From assembly GCA_964443025.1 (NCBI GenBank), contig CAYUEL010000071.1, positions 1 through 11,035 on the forward strand: DNA of 11,035 nucleotides, written 5' to 3'. Shown piece after piece: positions 6,093 through 11,035 of this stretch. Position numbers and translations under genes: made by a program. Source of the stretch: JAJFKJ01 sp964443025 (GTDB taxonomy: Bacteria > Pseudomonadota > Gammaproteobacteria > JABCZS01). Each line of letters begins with the position of its first letter. Within the stretch, counting starts at the first letter, position 1. The notes under the pieces are model-generated. The model searched no databases and was not told where the DNA came from. It saw nothing but the letters and a program-made list of their open reading frames with translations.

Positions 6093-7316
6093 ATGGTGAT
6101 GATTACTTTAGCGGAATACCGAAAACGTCGCGACATCTTGATGAAAGCATTAGGTACAAATGCAGTGGCTATTTTACCAGCCGCAATTCATCACAAACGT
6201 ACTAAAAGTTCAGAATATCCTTATCGACAAGAAAGTAATTTTTATTATCTCAGTGGATTCAGCGAACCTAATGCGGTGCTTGTATTAATCGCCAGCTCTC
6301 ATGAAGTTATATTATTTAATCAAGAACAAGATCCTAAAAAAATGCAATGGGAAGGTCCTGTGTTAGGGCAAGAAGACGCCAATAAAATATTAGGGGTTAA
6401 TGCAAGTTATTCCATTAATGACATTCAAGAGCGTTTACCTAAGTTAATAGAAGGTAAAGTAATTTATAGCACACAAGAGCAATTGCCTTGGGTAGATGCG
6501 GATAAAAACATAGAACCGTTATCCCCTTTGATTGCACAACAACGCATCATTAAAAGTACCGCTGAGATAGAATTAATGCGTAAAGCCGCGCAAATCAGTG
6601 TCGCGGGACATCGCAGAGGAATGCGAGAAACAAAGCATTGCGAATATGAATATCAATTAGCAGCGGAATATGAATATGTATTTAAACGTGAAGGTGGAAA
6701 TGAATTAGCTTATTCATCTATTGTTGGCGCCGGGGCGAATGCATGTGTCTTACATTACCACGCAAATCGCGATAAATTAATATCAGGTGATATGGTGTTG
6801 GTAGATGCAGCGACGGAATACCAGAATTATGCTTCTGATATTACGCGGACTTATCCAATTTCCGGAAAGTTTTCATCGTTGCAAAAAGATATTTATAACG
6901 TTGTGTTAAATGCGCAAGAAAATGCAATTACACAAGTTAAACCGGGCGCTACATGGGACGTCATTCAAGAACAAGTGGTGGATGACATGGTGCAAGGTTT
7001 GTTGGATATAAAAATATTAAAAGGCAATAAAAGCGATATTATTGAAAAACAATCGTACCGTGATTTTTATATGCATTCGATTGGCCATTGGATAGGATTG
7101 GATGTGCATGATGTTGGAGCGTATAAAACAGATGAGAAACCGCGTCCGTTTGAGCCGGGAATGACATTAACCATTGAACCAGGAATTTATTTATCAGATA
7201 AAAGCATCGGTATTCGAATTGAAGATGATATCGTAGTCACAGAAAAAGGTTGTGACATTTTATCCGGTGGATTAGCGAAAACTGTGAATGATATTGAAAA
7301 CGAGATGGCTTCGTAG
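6093..7316 (+). CDS. pepP: Xaa-Pro aminopeptidase (aminopeptidase P)
   Basis: This cytoplasmic metallopeptidase removes an N-terminal residue preceding proline. The 407-residue protein (E. coli 441) has the N-terminal creatinase-like domain with SSEYPYRQESNFYYLSGF (39-56) and the C-terminal pita-bread domain. All five dinuclear metal ligands are present: D238 (VLVDAA), D249 (ASDITRTYP), H332 (GHWIGLDVHDVG), E362 (LTIEPGIY) and E377 (IRIEDDIV), matching D260, D271, H354, E383 and E406 of E. coli. The conserved histidines H328 and H339 are also kept. The shorter length comes from small loop losses, for example before the final glutamate ligand. In-frame ATGs at 6093 and 6099 are both possible and neither has a strong ribosome-binding site. 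The ubiH start is 2 bp after the stop. Confidence 0.95.
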   Translation: MVMITLAEYRKRRDILMKALGTNAVAILPAAIHHKRTKSSEYPYRQESNFYYLSGFSEPNAVLVLIASSHEVILFNQEQDPKKMQWEGPVLGQEDANKILGVNASYSINDIQERLPKLIEGKVIYSTQEQLPWVDADKNIEPLSPLIAQQRIIKSTAEIELMRKAAQISVAGHRRGMRETKHCEYEYQLAAEYEYVFKREGGNELAYSSIVGAGANACVLHYHANRDKLISGDMVLVDAATEYQNYASDITRTYPISGKFSSLQKDIYNVVLNAQENAITQVKPGATWDVIQEQVVDDMVQGLLDIKILKGNKSDIIEKQSYRDFYMHSIGHWIGLDVHDVGAYKTDEKPRPFEPGMTLTIEPGIYLSDKSIGIRIEDDIVVTEKGCDILSGGLAKTVNDIENEMAS

Positions 7317-7318
7317 TA

Positions 7319-8497
7319 ATGAAAGAATGTGATGTCGTTATTGTCGGTGGTGGTTTGGTAGGCTATTTAGCCGCGTTATCATTAGCATCATTAAATCTCA
7401 ATGTTATTATTTTAGAATCGAAAAAGGTTGATCTTTCATTATCCTTGCAACAAGACGGTCGTGCAATCGCATTAGCATATACCTCTTGTATATTATTAAA
7501 GCATTTATCTTTATGGGAAAATTTTGAATCTGAAGGATGTCCGATTGAAATGGTACATGTTTCAGAACAGGGTGCTTTTGGTAAGGCTCGCATTCGCGCA
7601 TCGGATATGAAATTAGATTATTTGGGACATGTGGTTCCAGCGCCTGTATTAGGCTTTCATTTGGCGAATGCGGCGCGATCGCACAATCATATCACTGAAA
7701 TAGCGCCCGTTCATGTCAATGATCTTGAATTGCATGAAGACCATGTGATTATCGATAACAACATAAAAGCCAAGCTTATCTTGGCGTGTGATGGCGAACA
7801 TTCAGCGTTGCGCGAAAAATTAAAACTTAACACGGAAATAAAAAATCATCATCAACAGGCTATCGTAGCGAATATTAATATAACAAAATCGCATGAAAAT
7901 ACAGCCTTTGAACGATTCACAGAATTAGGTACGCTAGCGTTATTACCCTTAAAAAATCAACGCATGACCAGTGTATTAACGGCTAATGACGATGTATTTC
8001 CAGAATTGGGATCACTGAATGATGCTGATTATCTGAAATTACTGCAACGTTTGATAGGGAAACGGTTGGGCGAATTATCGAACTTAGGAAAGCGTTTTTC
8101 TTATCCTTTGCAATCATTGAATTGTAACGATATACAACAAGGGCGATTTATATTGATGGGCAACGCGGCGCATACGGTTAATCCTATTGCGGCACAAGGG
8201 TTAAATTTAGCCATTCGTGATATTGCGGTTTTAATTGATGTCATCAAAACGCATGGACTTACTATTCCTGCATTCAAAATTTATGCGGAAAAAATATTAC
8301 CCGAACAAGAATCCATGTTCAACATGACAGAGCGTTTGGTTCATGTCGCGCAATCTCACTCATATTCTTATTTGAGAAGCTTAGGATTAATAACATTGGA
8401 TTATTGCGTACCCATTAAGAATCAAATGGCGCGTAGGTGTTTAGGATTAAGTAAGCATCGCGGGAAAACATTGCAGGCGGTGCAAGATGTTATATGA
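7319..8497 (+). CDS. ubiH: 2-octaprenyl-6-methoxyphenol hydroxylase (ubiquinone biosynthesis)
   Basis: This FAD-dependent monooxygenase hydroxylates C1 of the ubiquinone ring precursor in the membrane-associated Ubi complex. Its 392 residues equal the E. coli UbiH length. It shows the Rossmann FAD motif VVIVGGGLVGYLAALSLA (6-23), the DGRAIALAYTS segment (46-56), the second FAD/NADPH motif ACDGEHSALREKL (156-168) and the third motif GRFILMGNAAHTVNPIAAQG (275-294). GNAA rather than GDAA in the third motif is typical of UbiH, separating it from the next gene. The start at 7319 is immediately after pepP, and the last 11 bp overlap ubiI, so coupled translation is likely. A third hydroxylase (UbiF/Coq7) is also needed for the pathway and is not in this window. 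Confidence 0.93.
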   Translation: MKECDVVIVGGGLVGYLAALSLASLNLNVIILESKKVDLSLSLQQDGRAIALAYTSCILLKHLSLWENFESEGCPIEMVHVSEQGAFGKARIRASDMKLDYLGHVVPAPVLGFHLANAARSHNHITEIAPVHVNDLELHEDHVIIDNNIKAKLILACDGEHSALREKLKLNTEIKNHHQQAIVANINITKSHENTAFERFTELGTLALLPLKNQRMTSVLTANDDVFPELGSLNDADYLKLLQRLIGKRLGELSNLGKRFSYPLQSLNCNDIQQGRFILMGNAAHTVNPIAAQGLNLAIRDIAVLIDVIKTHGLTIPAFKIYAEKILPEQESMFNMTERLVHVAQSHSYSYLRSLGLITLDYCVPIKNQMARRCLGLSKHRGKTLQAVQDVI

Positions 8498-9581
8498 TGC
8501 AGCGATTACTGGAGGCGGTTTAGTAGGAAGTAGTTTAGCGTTAGCACTAGCAGATGCAGGGTATAAAATACAACTTATCGATGCCAAACCTTGTGTGAAT
8601 ATATTACCCGAATCATTGGATTTGCGCGTCGTGGCTTTGTCAAAAACATCCCTGGATTGGTTAAATCAGATTAATGTACGTTCATTATTAAAATCCGAGC
8701 GCGTTGGCCATTTTGAAACCGTCAGTGTTTGCGAAGATGATGTAAACAATCCGTTAAATTTTAATTCTGATACAATTCCATTAGATTATCTGGGTATTAT
8801 TGTGGAAAACCAGCATGTTTTATATGCGTTGCATCAACGCGTGATGAATCACAAACATATCCATCATCAATTTTCATCTCAATTTCAGGATATCCATGCT
8901 ATCGATGCAACGTTAATTATTGGCGCAGATGGTGCAGATTCTGAATTGCGTCGTCAATTAGGTATTACGGTACAACATAAAAATTATCATCAACGTGCAT
9001 TGGTGTGTTACGTTCATACAGAAAAACCACACCAACATATTGCGTGGCAACGATTTTTACCCACAGGTCCCATTGCATTTTTGCCTATGCATGATGAAAC
9101 CGTATCTTCCATTGTTTGGACATTGCCTGAGCAAGAAGCTAAAGAAAAGCAAAGCCTATCAATAGAAAATTTAAGTGTTGAAATCACACAAGCGACACAA
9201 CAGTATTTTGGAAAAGTAAAGATCATTAGTAAAGTGGCTAGTTTTCCTTTGCGCATGCAACATGCACATGATTACGGCGCCCAACATTGCATTTTGCTAG
9301 GCGATGCCATTCATACGATTCATCCACTAGCGGGGCAAGGCGTAAATTTAGGATTTGCTGATGCGCAATGTTTGTACCAATTACTGAAGGCGACACCCAC
9401 TCAGCATTGGCGGCATGTTTTGCTGCGTCAAAAATTTGAACGTGCTCGCCGCGGGCATAATACATTGATCATGCGCAGCATGAATGGATTCTTAAATCAG
9501 CCTGTGCGACGTGTGGGCATACGCATTTTCAGGCATTCAAGCTGGCTAAAAAAAATGGCAACGCTCGTAGCCATGGGCTAG
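8487..9581 (+). CDS. ubiI: 2-octaprenylphenol hydroxylase, VisC/UbiI family
   Basis: This is a second UbiH/UbiF/VisC-family flavin monooxygenase, expected to hydroxylate C5 of the ubiquinone ring. Motifs are ITGGGLVGSSLALALADAG (7-25), LDLRVVALSKTS (44-55), YLGIIVENQHVLYAL (101-115), IIGADGADSELRRQLGI (144-160) and CILLGDAIHTIHPLAGQGVN (268-287); the GDA form and HPLAGQG are typical of UbiI. At 364 residues it is shorter than E. coli UbiI (400). The loss is mainly in the beta-strands before IGADG (about 130-142), where the substrate-domain hairpin is nearly absent, and in the C-terminal tail after AMG. The catalytic core is complete. UbiI is chosen over UbiF mainly because of position, directly after ubiH and before gcvT. 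The stop lies 9 bp before gcvT. Confidence 0.88.
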   Translation: MLYDAAITGGGLVGSSLALALADAGYKIQLIDAKPCVNILPESLDLRVVALSKTSLDWLNQINVRSLLKSERVGHFETVSVCEDDVNNPLNFNSDTIPLDYLGIIVENQHVLYALHQRVMNHKHIHHQFSSQFQDIHAIDATLIIGADGADSELRRQLGITVQHKNYHQRALVCYVHTEKPHQHIAWQRFLPTGPIAFLPMHDETVSSIVWTLPEQEAKEKQSLSIENLSVEITQATQQYFGKVKIISKVASFPLRMQHAHDYGAQHCILLGDAIHTIHPLAGQGVNLGFADAQCLYQLLKATPTQHWRHVLLRQKFERARRGHNTLIMRSMNGFLNQPVRRVGIRIFRHSSWLKKMATLVAMG

Positions 9582-9590
9582 ACTCTGCTT

Positions 9591-10662
9591 ATGGCAAAAT
9601 CCTTATATTTACAAGCGCAACATCTTGGCTCAGGCGCACAACTGATCGATTACGCAGGATTCGATGTTCCGTTGCATTACGGTGATCCACGGCAAGAACA
9701 CAACGCCGTTCGTAAAGACGTTGGTATTTTTGATGTATCACATCTTACGATTGTTGATATTGAAGGCATTCAAGCCGAAGATTGTTTACGTTATTTGTTA
9801 AGCAACGATGTATTAAAATTACAATACCCCGGTCGCGCGCAACACAGTTGTTTATTGAACGAAGAAGGCGGCGTACTCGATGATTTAATTGTTTATTATT
9901 TAGCGCATGGTCAATACCGTTTGGTATTCAATGCTATTACACGTGAACATGTGCTTGCATGGTTAACCATCCAGATGGCGCGTTATCAAGCAACGCTCTA
10001 TTTGCGCGATGATTTAGTGATGTTAGCCATATCAGGACCTCATTGCTTTGTTGCGTTAAAACAGATCTTAGCGCCCACAGAATGGGCAATTACACAAACG
10101 TTAAGTAAACGAACCACAGTGGCCATCAATGATTTATTTATCAGTTACACATCGTATACCGGGGAATTAGGCGTTGAGGTCATGTTGTCAAAAGAACGAG
10201 CGGAATCATTTTGGCAAACATGCATGAATGTGAATTTTCAACCCTGTGGTTTGTACGCGCGTGATAGTTTACGGCTTGAAGCGGGACTTAATTGTTACGG
10301 CATTGATATGGATATTGAACACACGCCTTTGGAATCTCATTTAATGCGTGCGGTTGATTTGCGCAGCGATAGAGATTTTATTGGAAAACAAGCCTTATTA
10401 GATAAACAAGAAAGTACACATGCTTTATAATTTTTTACCTGTTTATGTTGCCGGGCATGTGGGAGAAATTACCAGTGGAGGTTATTCGCCCGCATTGAAA
10501 CAAGGTATTGGCTTGGTCAGAATACCCTCCAACATTGTTGCAACTACCGCAGAAGTTGAAGTAGATGGAGAACGTTTGCAAGCACATATCATTGAGCCTG
10601 GGCAAATTAGGAAAAAAATTGCACAACGCGTGCTTTCTGAAACAGCCGATTTGGTTGAATAA
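9591..10662 (+). pseudogene. gcvT: Glycine cleavage T-protein, broken by an internal frameshifting deletion
   Basis: Intact GcvT (aminomethyltransferase, about 364 residues) transfers the methylene group of glycine to THF. The first 279 codons (9591-10430) match well: PLHYG (27-31), HNAVRKDVGIFDVSHLTIVD (37-56), GGVLDDLIVYY (93-103) with the catalytic Asp region, YTGELGVEVML (189-199), GLYARDSLRLEAGLNCYG (220-237) and RDFIGKQAL (261-269). The frame then stops (TAA 10428-10430). The family sequence resumes in another frame from about 10432 (NFLPVYVAGHVGEITSGGYS) to TAA 10660-10662. The expected piece between, equivalent to VGLVMTEKGVLR of E. coli, is absent from both frames. This points to a deletion of roughly 35-40 nt that is not a multiple of three, rather than a single-base error. 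gcvH and gcvP do not follow. A nonfunctional gene is most likely. Confidence 0.85.
10420..10662 (+). other. Detached C-terminal GcvT reading frame with overlapping ATG
   Basis: This 80-codon frame starts with an ATG that overlaps the premature gcvT stop by 11 bp. It carries the C-terminal T-protein barrel (LPVYVAGHVGEITSGGYS, GIGLVRIPSN, then EVEVDGERLQAHIIEPGQI). It could be made by translational coupling as a separate fragment, but it has no Shine-Dalgarno. It lacks the strand deleted at the break, so activity of a two-piece protein is doubtful. Confidence 0.4.
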
Positions 10663-10667
10663 GGGCA

Positions 10668-11035
10668 TCAAGATTTGCGAACATACTCATTGATGATGGA
10701 TTTGTGTTCTTCTTCTTTAATAGGTTTTTTTAGCACCTGTTTAAAGCCTGCTTGCATGCAGATGGCAATTTTTTCGCGACTCGTTTCAGCCGTGAGCGCA
10801 ACTATGGGTGTGTCATAATTCGGATTAGAAGGGGTTTGTACGATTTGTTTACCTACTTCATCACCGGGAATATCGGGTAACCCCAAATCCATATAGATTA
10901 AATCAAACTGTATTTGTTGAGCGGCCGTAAGGGCATCTTGCCCATTTTCAACAGCAGTTACTTCACAACCCCAGATTTTCAAAAATACCGCAGCTATTTT
11001 GCGTGCACTGGCAGTGTCTTCAACGAGCAATACTT
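10668..11035 (-). CDS. Response-regulator receiver domain, C-terminal end of a protein cut by the window edge
   Basis: The visible 121 residues form one CheY-like receiver domain, which accepts phosphate from a histidine or a histidine-phosphotransfer domain. Counting from VLLVED at the window edge, the key residues are all present: E5/D6 for Mg, the phospho-acceptor D49 (DLIYMDLGLPD), T81 (VALTAE) and K103 (LKKP). No DNA-binding or other output domain follows; the protein ends about 18 residues after the KP motif. The frame is open to the window edge, so a TTG at 11030 is probably not the start, because it would cut into the first beta-strand. The form is typical of the receiver at the C-terminus of a hybrid sensor kinase, but a stand-alone CheY-type regulator is possible. 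The stop is 5 bp from the convergent gcvT remnant, in the place where gcvH/gcvP would normally lie. Confidence 0.85.
   Translation of the reverse strand, partial: VLLVEDTASARKIAAVFLKIWGCEVTAVENGQDALTAAQQIQFDLIYMDLGLPDIPGDEVGKQIVQTPSNPNYDTPIVALTAETSREKIAICMQAGFKQVLKKPIKEEEHKSIINEYVRKS

Noticed and set aside
10425..10440. Programmed frameshift rescuing gcvT at the T-run
   Set aside because: The TTTTTT run lies after the premature TAA, and an expected stretch of about a dozen residues is missing in both frames, so slippage would not restore the protein.
1..11035. CRISPR array, tRNA genes or transposase
   Set aside because: No regularly spaced direct repeats, no tRNA-like cloverleaf and no transposase or integrase motifs were recognised on either strand.

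Overview
The window is chromosomal DNA from an AT-rich gammaproteobacterium. The best guess is a Legionellales/Coxiellaceae-like lineage. That rests on overall protein character, low GC, palindromic intergenic repeats and signs of gene decay; no single marker proves it. The core is the classic gammaproteobacterial block around 6S RNA: fau <- ssrS <- zapA <- zapB on the minus strand, and ygfB -> pepP -> ubiH -> ubiI -> gcvT on the plus strand.

Layout. Positions 1-1796 hold the 3' five-sixths of rlmKL (plus strand, 23S rRNA methyltransferase). Positions 1804-2032 hold two adjacent imperfect palindromes between the convergent rlmKL and fau; the second palindrome supplies the stop codon and the last residues of fau. 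fau (2015-2647), 6S RNA (2652-2832), a 126-bp palindrome (2843-2968), zapA (2998-3348) and a zapB-like coiled-coil gene (3341-3559) form a minus-strand unit. It is driven by a good sigma70-type promoter at 3593-3621, and 6S RNA probably has its own promoter. Positions 3560-3736 are a divergent regulatory region. Next comes an accessory gene (3737-5413) for a 558-residue right-handed beta-helix, pectate-lyase-like protein, sitting between the normally adjacent zap and ygfB units. From 5503 the ygfB-pepP-ubiH-ubiI-gcvT operon runs with very short gaps or overlaps. A receiver-domain gene (minus strand, cut by the window end) converges on it, 5 bp after the gcvT stop.

Functionally the window mixes housekeeping (rRNA modification, folate salvage, RNA polymerase regulation by 6S RNA, Z-ring assembly, proline peptidase, ubiquinone ring hydroxylations) with three unusual things. 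The first is a foreign-looking beta-helix gene with distinct codon use. The second is palindromic repeats that touch functional parts of neighbouring genes: the fau C-terminus and the upstream half of the 6S RNA promoter. The third is a gcvT broken by a small internal deletion with a frameshift; gcvH and gcvP, its usual followers, do not follow it here, which suggests decay of the glycine cleavage system.
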